Shown here: in pieces, positions 35,201-43,650 of the stretch
Layout: each line of letters begins with the position of its first letter
How positions within the stretch are numbered: the first letter of the stretch is position 1
DNA from: CBDDHT01 sp965227905
GTDB lineage: Bacteria > Pseudomonadota > Alphaproteobacteria > Rhizobiales > Methyloligellaceae
Direction: 5' to 3'
DNA length: 64,000 nt
NCBI GenBank assembly: GCA_965227905.1
Contig: OZ245780.1
Coordinates: forward strand, 5,642,001 to 5,706,000
Notes under the pieces: generated by a model
Database searches by the model: none
Told to the model about the DNA's origin: nothing
Seen by the model: the letters and a program-made list of their open reading frames with translations, nothing else
Position numbers and translations under genes: made by a program

Positions 35201-35461
35201 GCTGTGATGCGGGTACGGCCGAAACTCATGACCGTCGGTGTGATCACTGCAGGATTGTTGCCGATCTTCTTCACCGAAGGGCTGGGCTCCGACGTCATGC
35301 GGCGCATCGCCCTCCCGATGGTCGGCGGTATGGCATCGACAACTGTGCTCACGCTCATCGTCATACCGGTAATCTATTTCTTGTGGGAAGGGCGCAGATT
35401 CGGCAGCACCCATGTGCCAAAAGAGCCGGCGCCTGCTCTGACTCCGCAACCCGCAGAATGA
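32237..35461 (+). CDS. cusA: CusA-type heavy-metal RND efflux pump
   Basis: 1074 residues from the GTG at 32237, whose first 11 bases overlap the end of cusB; earlier starts at 32168 are read-through. Twelve transmembrane helices are expected, the first being NQLLVIIGTLALILAGWLSI. Signatures are AIPDLSDTQVIIRTDFPGQS, GAMVDASIVMVENAHRKL (the TM4 charged residues for proton transfer) and, near the end, FIALGGIAVETAVVMLLYID. Length and motifs place it in the HME-RND group that exports Cu(I), Ag(I) or Zn(II); with cusB and cusF beside it Cu/Ag is most likely. CusC is not found here. Confidence 0.94.
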   Translation: MDNNASRNNEPDPKAIAGHDPTKSSVAAVIEWSIRNQLLVIIGTLALILAGWLSIKSSSLDAIPDLSDTQVIIRTDFPGQSPQIVEDLVTYPLSTAMLGLPRTEDVRGFSLFGTSFVYVIFEDGVDQYWARSRVVEALSTLSGQLPENAATQIGPDATGVGWVYQYALVDRTGKHDLAQLRSLQDWFVKFELATVPGVSEVASVGGFVKEYQVLVDPNRLRAYNVPLSRITTAVKAASGEVGGRVIEQAETELMVRSTGYIQTLDQLKGVVVYSDGGTPILLSDVARVIQGPELRRGVVELNGEGEVVSGIVVMRSGENALTVIDGIKAKLEEIKDGLPDGVEIETVYDRAPLIRGAVAYLQNKLLEEGLVVALVCLIFLLHVRSAFVAIITLPLGVLGAFIVMSYQGITANIMSLGGIAIAIGAMVDASIVMVENAHRKLSDLGPHATAAERRTALILGAKEVGPGLFFSLLIITVSFLPVFALTGQSFRLFAPLAYTKTYAMAFAAVLSVTVVPVLMLWLIRGKIRSEMSNPINWIFVQLYRPIIWLALKARWATVLIALVMLGTIVIPLQRIGSEFMPALYEGELLYMPTTLPGVSISKAKEVLAQTNRLIKTVPEVDRVFGKVGRADTATDPAPISMIETWVRLKPRDTWRAGLTVNSLIKELDGRAKFPGLVNSWGYPIKIRMDMISTGIRTPVGIKISGNELSTIERVALQVEAAVKDVPGTRSAFADRVVGGKYLEIQPDRRELARRNIDLSVFQAVIQTALGGMKLTESVQGRERYNIMLRYDRPFRETPEQLSEILVPTPEGQHIPLAELAKIEITDGPPMIKSENARLTGWVFVDIADRDIGTYVADAAERVREAVNLPSGYTITWSGQFEQMIEARERLAIAIPSAVLIIFVLLMIHFGRFDRTAIIMMSLPFGLIGGLWAVYLAGYNMSVAVAVGFIALGGIAVETAVVMLLYIDLQVREHPPRTRQELFDAIIAGAVMRVRPKLMTVGVITAGLLPIFFTEGLGSDVMRRIALPMVGGMASTTVLTLIVIPVIYFLWEGRRFGSTHVPKEPAPALTPQPAE

Positions 35462-35524
35462 GCACGCAATCCAACGCATGTGATACGCACTTTGCACTCC
35501 TCAAGGCGTTCAAAAGGAAAGGAA

Positions 35525-35890
35525 ATGATTATGAAACTGCAGACTTTTACTGTTATCGCTGCATTCGCGACTATGCTGGCAACAGTGCCGGCCCATACAT
35601 CCGAAAAAGACATGAGAGGTTCGCATGGGCACAAATCCATGCAGACACCGAGCGGGACGGATGAAGCTCTCGCGATTGGCGTAATCAATTCGATCAATAC
35701 GGAAACCCGGTCGGTGAACATCACGCATGAACCAGTTGAATCCCTTGGTTGGCCGACCATGACGATGGACATGCCGGTGACCCGCCGCGTTGACCTTGCG
35801 ACTGTCAAAACGGGCGAGAAAGTTCAGTTCAAACTGAAAAAGGGGCGAGACAAACAGTTCCGCATCATCGGAATCGAGAAAACGGAGTAA
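35525..35890 (+). CDS. cusF: CusF-like periplasmic copper/silver metallochaperone
   Basis: 121 residues with a signal peptide (FTVIAAFATMLATVPAHT). The OB-fold core INSINTETRSVNITHEPVES followed by LGWPTMTMDM carries the His, Trp, Met and Met ligands that CusF uses to bind Cu(I) or Ag(I) through a cation-pi site. A low-complexity His/Met-containing linker (MRGSHGHKSM) precedes the core. AAGGA is six bases before the ATG at 35525; an in-frame ATG at 35531 also has a good ribosome binding site. It follows cusA by 63 bases. Confidence 0.92.
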   Translation: MIMKLQTFTVIAAFATMLATVPAHTSEKDMRGSHGHKSMQTPSGTDEALAIGVINSINTETRSVNITHEPVESLGWPTMTMDMPVTRRVDLATVKTGEKVQFKLKKGRDKQFRIIGIEKTE

Positions 35891-36013
35891 CAGAAGGCGG
35901 TCAGTTCCTCGCGATTCCTGAGGTTCGACAAGAACTCGATTCGGGCCGCTTAACTGCAGGTCGATATTCTGGCAAGGTTCCGAACAAATCACCGAAAAAG
36001 CGAGCCATCCGCC

Positions 36014-37189
36014 ATGACAATCGACTTGGACCGCATTCGAGCGGACACGCCGGGCATTGCCGATACCACGCATCTCCTTGCATCGGGCTCGGCGTTGATG
36101 CCGAGCTGTGTAATCGATGCAGTCATCGCGCACACGCGGCTCGAAGGGCAGATCGGTGGCTATGAAGCACAAACCCTGAGAACGAAAGAACTCGGCGCCG
36201 TATATGATTCCGTCGCTCGATTGATCAATGCCAGCGCTCATGAGATTGCCCTTCTCGAAAACGCGACGGTCGCATGGTGCCATGCGTTCTACGCTCTGCC
36301 GCTCAAAGCTGGCGATCGTATTCTGACATGTGAAGCCGAATACGCTGCAAACTATGTCGCCTTCCTGCAACGCCAGAAGAGGGACGGCATCGTCATCGAC
36401 GTTGTTCCGAGCAATGCACACGGCGAATTGGACCTCGATGCGCTGGTGAACATGATCGATGACCGCGTTGCGTTGATTGCCATCACGTGGATTCCCACCA
36501 ATGGAGGATTGGTCAATCCGGCCGCCGGCATCGGCAAGATTGCTGCGAAGTACCGCATTCCGTATCTGCTCGATGCCTGCCAGGCTGTCGGTCAAATGCC
36601 TGTCGATGTCGAAGAGATCGGATGCGACTTTCTTTCAGCAACGGGGCGCAAGTTTTTGCGTGGACCACGAGGAATCGGTTTTCTCTATGTCCGCGATGCA
36701 TGGCTCGAGATGCTAGAGCCGGCAATGATCGACCATTTCGGTGCCCCCTGGATCGCAAAGGATCGTTATGCCTTGCGTCCGGACGCGCGCCGATTTGAAA
36801 CTTGGGAGAATTCCTATGCTCTGCGGGCAGGCTTAGGGGCAGCATTGGATTACGCGATGGAAATCGGCATGGCTTCCATTCAGAAACGTGCTTGGGACTT
36901 GGCATCACACACTCGGCGATTGCTCAATGCTGTCGATGGCGCCGAAGTTAAAGATCTGGGCAGCGAGCAGTGTGCGATCGTGAGTTTTACAATTGACGGC
37001 TTGGATCCGCGGGAATCGGTGGCAGCGCTCCGAAAAAAGGGTATCGCAATCGGTGCGTCCCAGCCCTCAAGCACACGACTGGATTCGGAAGCGCGTGATC
37101 TTCCGACCGTGTTCCGGGTCGCGCCTCATTACTACAATACGGAGGACGAGCTTGAACGTTGTATCGCCGCTCTCCAGGCACTGCGATAG
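36014..37189 (+). CDS. Class V aminotransferase-fold PLP enzyme
   Basis: 391 residues. The pyridoxal phosphate lysine is in SATGRKFLRGPRGIGFLYV, preceded by the Asp of YLLDACQAVGQMPVD and IAITWIPTNGG. The N-terminus lacks a transit or signal peptide. The family includes cysteine desulfurases, isopenicillin-epimerase-like proteins and the hercynylcysteine-sulfoxide lyase EgtE; the catalytic loop cysteine typical of IscS/SufS desulfurases is not obvious here (ASQPSSTRLD). I therefore call it only class V. It follows cusF by about 120 bases and precedes grxC. Confidence 0.87.
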   Translation: MTIDLDRIRADTPGIADTTHLLASGSALMPSCVIDAVIAHTRLEGQIGGYEAQTLRTKELGAVYDSVARLINASAHEIALLENATVAWCHAFYALPLKAGDRILTCEAEYAANYVAFLQRQKRDGIVIDVVPSNAHGELDLDALVNMIDDRVALIAITWIPTNGGLVNPAAGIGKIAAKYRIPYLLDACQAVGQMPVDVEEIGCDFLSATGRKFLRGPRGIGFLYVRDAWLEMLEPAMIDHFGAPWIAKDRYALRPDARRFETWENSYALRAGLGAALDYAMEIGMASIQKRAWDLASHTRRLLNAVDGAEVKDLGSEQCAIVSFTIDGLDPRESVAALRKKGIAIGASQPSSTRLDSEARDLPTVFRVAPHYYNTEDELERCIAALQALR

Positions 37190-37305
37190 TGTCGCCATCC
37201 CCCTTTTGCCAATCCCGAACAGTTAGATCTCACGACAGCATTCAGAGCGAACCGATCTCTTTGCCAATTGACAGAGAACGGAAAGGAAACGATAGGATCG
37301 AACCC

Positions 37306-37554
37306 GTGATCAAGATTTACACGACATTCCTCTGCGGTTATTGCGCAATGGCGAAGCGCCTTCTCGACGGAAAGGGCGTGACGTATGAGGAAATAGACGT
37401 CACATTCAGTCCGAGCGGACGCCGGGAAATGACGGAGCGAGCCAACGGTCGCCATACCGTTCCGCAGATCTTTATCGGCGACACCCATGTGGGCGGATCG
37501 GACGATCTGCACGAGCTGGAGAGAAACGGCAAACTCGACCAACTGCTCAATTAG
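37306..37554 (+). CDS. grxC: Glutaredoxin 3
   Basis: 82 residues starting with a GTG that has AGGA eight bases upstream. The open frame extends upstream to 37159, but that part overlaps the previous gene and is not protein-like. The active-site motif CGYC, the cis-proline TVPQIFIG and the glutathione-binding VGGSDDLHELE are present. It reduces protein disulfides and glutathione mixed disulfides with glutathione. The nitrilase-family gene follows within 40 bases, the usual order. Confidence 0.95.
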   Translation: MIKIYTTFLCGYCAMAKRLLDGKGVTYEEIDVTFSPSGRREMTERANGRHTVPQIFIGDTHVGGSDDLHELERNGKLDQLLN

Positions 37555-37591
37555 GGCGAAAGTCGGACTGAGCCGTAGCACACGCGATAAG

Positions 37592-38461
37592 ATGACGAAC
37601 ACATCCGGGAGATTTCGCGCTGCTCTTGTCCAACTTCGGACAGGTCGCGAAGTTGAACCAAGCCTCAATCAAGCCGAAACGTTGATCCGTCAGGCTGCTG
37701 CCGGCGGCGCAGATCTCGTTCTCACGCCGGAAAACACATCTCTCATGGAATTGCGGAGTGCATTGCTCTTTGAGAAGACGGCGCCGGAAGCAGGCAACCC
37801 TGCCCTGACCCGTCTCACCGGGCTTGCTCGAGATCTTGGAATCTGGCTGCAGATCGGTTCGATCGCTGTCCAGGTCAGCGATACAAAAGTTGCCAACCGG
37901 TCTTATCTTGTTGATCCGCATGGAGCGATCGTCGCGCAGTACGACAAGATGCATATGTTCGACGTCGAACTGGCGGGCGGCGAATCCTATCGGGAATCGA
38001 AGAACTACGCCCCAGGCGACAAGGCTGTTCTTGCCGACCTTCCCTGGGGCCGGATCGGGCTGACAATCTGCTACGACTTGCGATTCCCTGGTCTCTATCG
38101 CGCCCTTGCCCATGCCGGCGCAGACTTCATCACCGTGCCTTCGGCTTTCACGAAACAAACCGGTGAAGCGCATTGGCACACGCTCTTGAAAGCGCGGGCA
38201 ATCGAGACCGGCGCATTCGTGTTCGCCGCAGCCCAGGGCGGCATGCACGAGAATGGCCGCGCGACCTACGGATACAGCTTAGTAATCTCGCCCTGGGGCG
38301 ATGTCATTGCCGAGGCCGGCATTGACCCAGGTGTCGTTTTTGCAGACATCGATCCTGCGAAAGTTGGCGAGGCTCGCGCGCGCATTCCATCGTTGCTGCA
38401 CGATCGGGAGTTCGAGATCGATACGCCTCCGACGCCATCAACAATTCGAGAAGCGTCATGA
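37592..38461 (+). CDS. Carbon-nitrogen hydrolase (Nit1/deaminated glutathione amidase type)
   Basis: 289 residues from the ATG at 37592. The nitrilase triad is visible: Glu in LVLTPENTSLM, Lys in YDKMHMFDVEL and Cys in TICYDLRFPGLY. The LRFP form of the cysteine motif and FDVEL after the lysine are typical of the Nit group that hydrolyses deaminated glutathione. Its position directly behind a glutaredoxin gene fits a glutathione-repair role. The stop overlaps the start of the DUF1178 gene (ATGA). Confidence 0.92.
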   Translation: MTNTSGRFRAALVQLRTGREVEPSLNQAETLIRQAAAGGADLVLTPENTSLMELRSALLFEKTAPEAGNPALTRLTGLARDLGIWLQIGSIAVQVSDTKVANRSYLVDPHGAIVAQYDKMHMFDVELAGGESYRESKNYAPGDKAVLADLPWGRIGLTICYDLRFPGLYRALAHAGADFITVPSAFTKQTGEAHWHTLLKARAIETGAFVFAAAQGGMHENGRATYGYSLVISPWGDVIAEAGIDPGVVFADIDPAKVGEARARIPSLLHDREFEIDTPPTPSTIREAS

Positions 38462-38886
38462 TCCGGTATCGCCTGAACTGCGATCAGAATCATGAATTCG
38501 AAGCATGGTTTCGCAATAGCGACGCCTATGACGAGCAACGTGCCGAGAATCAGATCGCATGTCCCCAATGTGGCTCGGTCAAAATCGACAAGGCTCTTAT
38601 GACCCCCGGAATTCCTTCGAAGGGTAATTCGACAGTGTCCGAAGAAGCCGGAACCACCTCCGAGGCAGAGGCGATGGCCGCTCTTGCTCGAAAACTGCGA
38701 TCGCATGTCGAAGAAAACGCCGACTATGTTGGTGACAAGTTTGCCGAAGAGGCGCGCAAAATACACTATGAAGAAGCGGAACCGCGCGGCATCTACGGCG
38801 AAGCCACGCAGGAGGAGGCGACCGATCTTCGGGAAGAAGGTGTCGACGTCCATCCGCTACCGCCGACACCGGAAGACAAGAATTGA
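38458..38886 (+). CDS. DUF1178 family protein
   Basis: 142 residues beginning MIRYRLNCDQNHEFEAWFRN with a zinc-ribbon CPQCGS, an alanine-rich helix (MAALARKLRSHVEENADYVG) and GDKFAEEARKIHYEEAEPRG, the conserved core of DUF1178. The function is unknown. It overlaps the nitrilase gene by four bases and is convergent with ubiG, the order seen throughout Alphaproteobacteria. Confidence 0.93.
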   Translation: MIRYRLNCDQNHEFEAWFRNSDAYDEQRAENQIACPQCGSVKIDKALMTPGIPSKGNSTVSEEAGTTSEAEAMAALARKLRSHVEENADYVGDKFAEEARKIHYEEAEPRGIYGEATQEEATDLREEGVDVHPLPPTPEDKN

Positions 38887-38916
38887 CGCCTTCCGGCATC
38901 ACTCATCGCTTCATGC

Positions 38917-39675
38917 TCACGGCTGTTTCGTTGCGGTCATCAGATAATTGACGTCGGTGTCCGCTGCAAGCGACCAGCCATCCTGCAATGGATTGTACAT
39001 CATGCCCCGCGTGCCCTGGCAGGCAAGGCCGGCCTGGGCGAGCGCCTGGCTCAACTCCTCCGGCGTCACCAGACGATCCCATTTGTGTGTCCCGACCGGC
39101 AGCCAGCGCAGAACATATTCTGCTCCGATAATGGCCATTGCATACGATTTCAGCGTTCGGTTGATCGTTGATAGGATCATCACACCGCCCGGGCGCACGA
39201 GTTTGGCGCTCATTTCGACAAAGGCCGGAAGGTCCGGGACATGTTCGACAACTTCCATCAGCGTTACGGCGTCGAACTGCATGCCTTCATCGACAAGTGT
39301 CTCGGCACGGTCCGCACGGTAGGTGATATCGAGATGTTGGCCATCGGCATGTTCGCGTGCGGCCGTAATTGACTCACCTGCCGGGTCGATGCCGGTCACA
39401 GTTGCGCCAAGCCGCGCCATCGGCTCTGTCAGGAGTCCACCGCCACATCCTATATCGAGGACCGACAATCCTTTCAGGCAAGGCACGACCATCGGGTCGC
39501 GCTCGAAATGGCGGCAAATCTGATCGCGAATATACGTCAATCTGACGGGATTCAGACGGTGAAGCGGCTTGAATGCGCCCTCCGGGTCCCACCATTTCGA
39601 CGCCAGCGCCGCGAATCGCGCCACTTCGCCGCTATCGATGGTGGAGTCATCCCTATGTGATGCATGTTCGCTCAT
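38917..39675 (-). CDS. ubiG: Ubiquinone biosynthesis O-methyltransferase UbiG
   Basis: 252 residues from the ATG at 39675 (MSEHASHRDD); the frame is open to 39837 but the extension is not protein-like. It contains FAALASKWWDPEGAFKPLH, a UbiG hallmark, then VLDIGCGGGLLTEPMARLG (motif I), VTLMEVVEHVPDL and the C-terminal GTHKWDRLVTPEEL. UbiG methylates the two hydroxyl groups of the ubiquinone ring precursors. It is divergent from lysC with a 182-base gap between starts. Confidence 0.96.
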   Translation of the reverse strand: MSEHASHRDDSTIDSGEVARFAALASKWWDPEGAFKPLHRLNPVRLTYIRDQICRHFERDPMVVPCLKGLSVLDIGCGGGLLTEPMARLGATVTGIDPAGESITAAREHADGQHLDITYRADRAETLVDEGMQFDAVTLMEVVEHVPDLPAFVEMSAKLVRPGGVMILSTINRTLKSYAMAIIGAEYVLRWLPVGTHKWDRLVTPEELSQALAQAGLACQGTRGMMYNPLQDGWSLAADTDVNYLMTATKQP

Positions 39676-39857
39676 GTGCCCATTGGCTGGGCACTCAGCA
39701 TCAATGTCAAGGATTCTGAGGCTTGTTGCGACGGTGGAGGTTGCCAGCCAAGCCACCTTGCGGATAAGAAGGCGAGGATTCTCGCGGCACGATTGCAATC
39801 CTGTGTAACTCATTGGCAGCGCGACAAACCGGCGCATACCTTAGCAGAGACGAACTG

Positions 39858-41105
39858 ATGGCCTTGCTTGTCATGAAATTCGGCGGCACCTCCGTGGCCG
39901 ACATTGAGACCATTCGGAACTCGGCTTTGCATGTCAAACGTGAAGTCGATCACGGGAATCACTGTGCGGTCGTTGTATCGGCGATGTCCGGCCACACCAA
40001 TCAGCTCGTGGAGTGGACGCGTGAAATAGCGCCTTTGCACGATGCCCGAGAATATGATGCGGTTGTGTCGTCGGGCGAACAGATCACTGCCGGACTGATG
40101 GCACTTGCCCTGCAATCGATGGGGGTTCAGGCGCGGTCCTGGCTTGGATGGCAAATCCCGCTCGAAACGGATGATGCCCATGGCGCGGCACGCATCGCGG
40201 GGATCGATCCGGCGAAGATCAAGCCACGCATGGAACGCGGAGAAGTGGCCGTCATCGCCGGTTTCCAAGGCATTGGGCCCGATAATCGGATTACGACACT
40301 TGGCCGCGGCGGCTCGGACACCAGCGCCGTCGCTCTGGCCGCGGCACTTCGCGCTGACAGATGCGACATCTATACGGATGTCGACGGCATCTACACATCG
40401 GACCCCCGGGTTGTTCCAAAAGCGCACCGCCTTGACAGAATATCCTATGAAGAGATGCTGGAGATGGCCTCTCTCGGCGCGAAAGTTCTGCAGACACGGT
40501 CGGTAGAGATGGCGATGACACAGCGCGTACGCTTGTATGTGCGCTCAAGTTTCGACGCTCCGGACGCCTCCGGCCCTAATGGCGAAAACCCGGGTACATT
40601 GGTTTGTGATGAGGATGAGATCGTGGAACAGCAGGTCGTTAGCGGCATCGCCTATGCGAAGGATGAAGCCAAGGTTACGCTCGTCCGAGTCGAGGACAAA
40701 CCCGGAATAGCGGCCCGCGTATTTGGTCCTCTGGCCGACAGCGGTATTAATGTCGACATGATCGTTCAGAATATCTCGGAAGACGGGCGTACGACCGATC
40801 TGACGTTTACGGTCCAGGATTCCGATCTCCAGAAGGCACTTGACGTGCTTTCTGCTGCCAAAACCGACATCGTCTACGAGGACATCCGAGGCGCGACCGA
40901 CATCGTCAAAGTCTCGGTGATCGGCGTTGGCATGCGAAGTCATGCCGGTGTCGCTGCGCGAATGTTCAATGCGCTTGCAGAAAAAGGCATCAATATCCAA
41001 GCGATTTCCACTTCGGAAATCAAAATCAGTGTATTGATCGATGCCGCCTATGCGGAACTCGCAGTACGGACGTTACACACCCTGTTCGAGCTGGATTCAA
41101 ACTAG
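39858..41105 (+). CDS. lysC: Aspartate kinase
   Basis: 415 residues from the ATG at 39858 (MALLVMKFGGTSVAD). The N-terminal kinase domain includes VVVSAMSGHTNQL, GRGGSDTSAVALAAAL and YTDVDGIYTSDPR. The C-terminus has two ACT domains (VTLVRVEDKPGIAARVF; VSVIGVGMRSHAGVAARMF) for feedback inhibition by lysine and/or threonine. It phosphorylates aspartate, the first step toward lysine, threonine and methionine. A hairpin with T run follows the stop. Confidence 0.97.
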   Translation: MALLVMKFGGTSVADIETIRNSALHVKREVDHGNHCAVVVSAMSGHTNQLVEWTREIAPLHDAREYDAVVSSGEQITAGLMALALQSMGVQARSWLGWQIPLETDDAHGAARIAGIDPAKIKPRMERGEVAVIAGFQGIGPDNRITTLGRGGSDTSAVALAAALRADRCDIYTDVDGIYTSDPRVVPKAHRLDRISYEEMLEMASLGAKVLQTRSVEMAMTQRVRLYVRSSFDAPDASGPNGENPGTLVCDEDEIVEQQVVSGIAYAKDEAKVTLVRVEDKPGIAARVFGPLADSGINVDMIVQNISEDGRTTDLTFTVQDSDLQKALDVLSAAKTDIVYEDIRGATDIVKVSVIGVGMRSHAGVAARMFNALAEKGINIQAISTSEIKISVLIDAAYAELAVRTLHTLFELDSN

Positions 41106-41118
41106 ATCGACAGTGCTC

Positions 41119-41146
41119 AATCACCGCGTAGTGTGCGTTGATTTTT
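41119..41146 (+). terminator. Probable intrinsic terminator after lysC
   Basis: AATCACCGC pairs with GCGTTGATT around a seven-base loop (one C/T mismatch), and five Ts overlap and follow the stem. It lies 13 bases past the lysC stop and ahead of ptsP. Confidence 0.5.
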
Positions 41147-41293
41147 GATCGGTTTTAGATGCTCTTGCATCGCGCGTTAGGCAACTGAACCGGGTTAAGA
41201 ACCTCGATTTGGGATGCCACTGCTACGATCGTGTTGAGCACCGGAAACACGATACTCAAAGAGCCGGAAAACGGCGATAAGGATTGATTACCG

Positions 41294-43543
41294 ATGGCTG
41301 TCTCGCTCGGCGCGCCCAGGGTTCTCCTGCGCCGCCTCCGAGAGATTATGGCGGAGCCCGAGAGCGCCCAGGGGCGCCTCGACAAGATCGTCGTGCAAAT
41401 TGCAGCCAATATGGTCTCGGAAGTCTGCTCGATCTATGTCCGCCGCCGTGATGGGGCAATGGAACTGACAGCGACCGAAGGACTCAATCCGGATGCCGTC
41501 CACAAGACCCACCTGGCGAGAGGCGAGGGTCTTGTCGGCCGCATTTCGGAGCAAGCAGAACCCTTGAATCTGACAGATGCGGGATCCCATCCGGCCTTCT
41601 CGTATCGACCGGAAACCGGTGAAGAGGTCTACCACTCCTTTCTCGGTGTGCCGATCCTGAGGGGCGGACGAACACTCGGGGTCGTAACCGTTCAGAACAA
41701 GACCCAGCGCCATTACTCGGAAGAAGAGGTCGAGGCGCTCCAGACGACGGCAATGGTCCTGGCCGAACTCGTCGGCTCACACGAGCTCGGTGCGGGTGCC
41801 GACGACCAGCAATCCGCTATCCAGCGGATCAACGGCGTATCGCTGTCGGAAGGCATAGCCATCGGGCATGTGGTTCTGCACGAGCCCCGCGTCGTCGTCA
41901 GCGATCTCGTGGCCGAGAATCCGGATGAGGAGAAGCACCGTCTTCACGCTGCCGTCGATGAATTGCGGGCAGCAATCGAGCGTATGCTCGGACGCGGAGA
42001 CATGGCAGGTGCCGGTGAACACCGCGAGGTGCTCGAGACGTACCAGATGTTTGCGAACGATCGTGGCTGGATCAATCGCATGGAAGAAGCAATCGCGACA
42101 GGTTTGACTGCCGAAGCCGCCGTTGAGCGCGTTCAGAACGACACAAGAGCCCGCATGATCCGCCAGCGCGATCCGTATCTGCGTGAGCGATTTCACGATC
42201 TCGATGATCTTTCCAACCGCCTCTTGCGACTGTTGACCGGCCACACGATGACGGCGACGAATGAGGAATTGCCGGACGATGCAATTCTGGTTGCGCGCAC
42301 GATGGGTCCGGCAGAACTGCTCGACTACGACCTCAAACGATTACGAGGTCTGGTTCTGGAGGAAAGCGGTTTTGCAAGCCATGTCGCGATCGTTGCACGC
42401 ACATTGGATCTTGCCGCCGTCGGTCAGATAACCGGCGTTCGCGATCTGATGGAGACCGGCGACGATATCATCGTTGATGCCGAGGCCGGCGAAGTCCATA
42501 TGCGCCCAAGCCCGGACATCGTCTCGGCCTATGTCGACAAAGTCCAATTCCGCGCCAAGCGGCAAGCTCAGTATGCAAAATTGCGCGACCGACCGGCCGT
42601 CACGCGGGACGGGCAGGCAATCCAACTCCTGATCAACGCAGGACTACTGGTCGACCTCCCACACTTGGAGGAATCCGGCGCCGATGGCATCGGGCTGTTC
42701 AGGACAGAACTCCAGTTCATGATTTCGGCGACTCTCCCCCGTCTCGATCAACAGACCGAGGCTTATCGCAATGTCATGGATGCGGCTGGAGACAAACCAG
42801 TGGTATTCCGCTCGCTGGATATCGGCGGGGACAAGGTCCTGCCCTATCTTCGTCATGCCCAGGAAGCAAACCCTGCGCTCGGATGGCGGGCTATCCGGAT
42901 GGCGCTGGATCGTCCGGTTCTGCTCAGAACTCAGATCCGGGCATTGATGCGCGCAGCAGAAGGCCGGGAGATCCGCGTTATGCTGCCCATGATCAGCGAT
43001 GTCGAAGAATATCGCGCTGCCAGGGCTCTGGTTGAGGGAGAGCTCTCCCATCTGAGAACCCACGGACATGTGGAGCCTTCGAGGGTTCTGGTCGGCGCCA
43101 TGGTCGAGGTGCCTGCGCTCCTCTGGCAACTCGATCGTCTTCTGCCTGAAGTTGACTTCATTTCAATCGGCTCGAACGATCTCCTTCAGTTCATGTTCGC
43201 AGCCGATCGATCGAATATTCGCGTCGCCGACCGCTTTGACGATCTTTCTCCCGCCGTCATGCGTGCGCTACGCAAGGTTGTGGAAGAAGCGGATCGCTTT
43301 GACGTTCCGGTCACACTTTGTGGGGAAATGGCAGGCAAACCGCTGGAGGCGATGGCTCTCCTGGGACTTGGATTGCGCTCGATTTCAATGGCGCCTGCAT
43401 CCCTCGGCCCCGTAAAAGACATGATATTGTCCCTGGATCTGGAAAAGTTCGAACACCATCTGGCGGGCATACTCGACTCCGAGACCGTCCCGATGCGTGA
43501 AGCTCTGATCGCTTATGCGGAGGCAAACGATATCCCGATCTAA
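41294..43543 (+). CDS. ptsP: Phosphoenolpyruvate-protein phosphotransferase, nitrogen PTS (EI-Ntr)
   Basis: 749 residues. The N-terminal GAF domain (about 20-165; GEGLVGRISEQAEPLNLTDA, GVVTVQNKTQRHYSEEEVEAL) senses glutamine in studied cases. Next come the EI N-domain (RINGVSLSEGIAIGHVVL) and the phospho-histidine site in SGFASHVAIVARTLDLAAVG. The PEP-binding barrel carries GADGIGLFRTELQFM, RSLDIGGDKVLPYL and FISIGSNDLLQF. EI-Ntr phosphorylates NPr, feeding potassium, nitrogen and stringent control. Its location after lysC and before prfA is conserved. Confidence 0.97.
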   Translation: MAVSLGAPRVLLRRLREIMAEPESAQGRLDKIVVQIAANMVSEVCSIYVRRRDGAMELTATEGLNPDAVHKTHLARGEGLVGRISEQAEPLNLTDAGSHPAFSYRPETGEEVYHSFLGVPILRGGRTLGVVTVQNKTQRHYSEEEVEALQTTAMVLAELVGSHELGAGADDQQSAIQRINGVSLSEGIAIGHVVLHEPRVVVSDLVAENPDEEKHRLHAAVDELRAAIERMLGRGDMAGAGEHREVLETYQMFANDRGWINRMEEAIATGLTAEAAVERVQNDTRARMIRQRDPYLRERFHDLDDLSNRLLRLLTGHTMTATNEELPDDAILVARTMGPAELLDYDLKRLRGLVLEESGFASHVAIVARTLDLAAVGQITGVRDLMETGDDIIVDAEAGEVHMRPSPDIVSAYVDKVQFRAKRQAQYAKLRDRPAVTRDGQAIQLLINAGLLVDLPHLEESGADGIGLFRTELQFMISATLPRLDQQTEAYRNVMDAAGDKPVVFRSLDIGGDKVLPYLRHAQEANPALGWRAIRMALDRPVLLRTQIRALMRAAEGREIRVMLPMISDVEEYRAARALVEGELSHLRTHGHVEPSRVLVGAMVEVPALLWQLDRLLPEVDFISIGSNDLLQFMFAADRSNIRVADRFDDLSPAVMRALRKVVEEADRFDVPVTLCGEMAGKPLEAMALLGLGLRSISMAPASLGPVKDMILSLDLEKFEHHLAGILDSETVPMREALIAYAEANDIPI

Positions 43544-43626
43544 GTAATTTTTCTGTGTCCAATCAGTTTCGTTTGCTCGGATACTCCCGATCCCGCATTG
43601 CAGGCCGGTTCTCAATCCGATTTAAT

Positions 43627-43644
43627 CATGTCACGTTTGACATG
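43627..43644. promoter_or_regulatory. Palindrome just before the HTH membrane-protein gene
   Basis: CATGTCA-CGTT-TGACATG is a perfect 7-bp inverted repeat with a 4-base centre, ending six bases before the GTG at 43651. It could be an operator or a translation-blocking hairpin; no T run follows, so it is not a terminator for ptsP. Confidence 0.4.
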
Positions 43645-43650
43645 TGAGTC

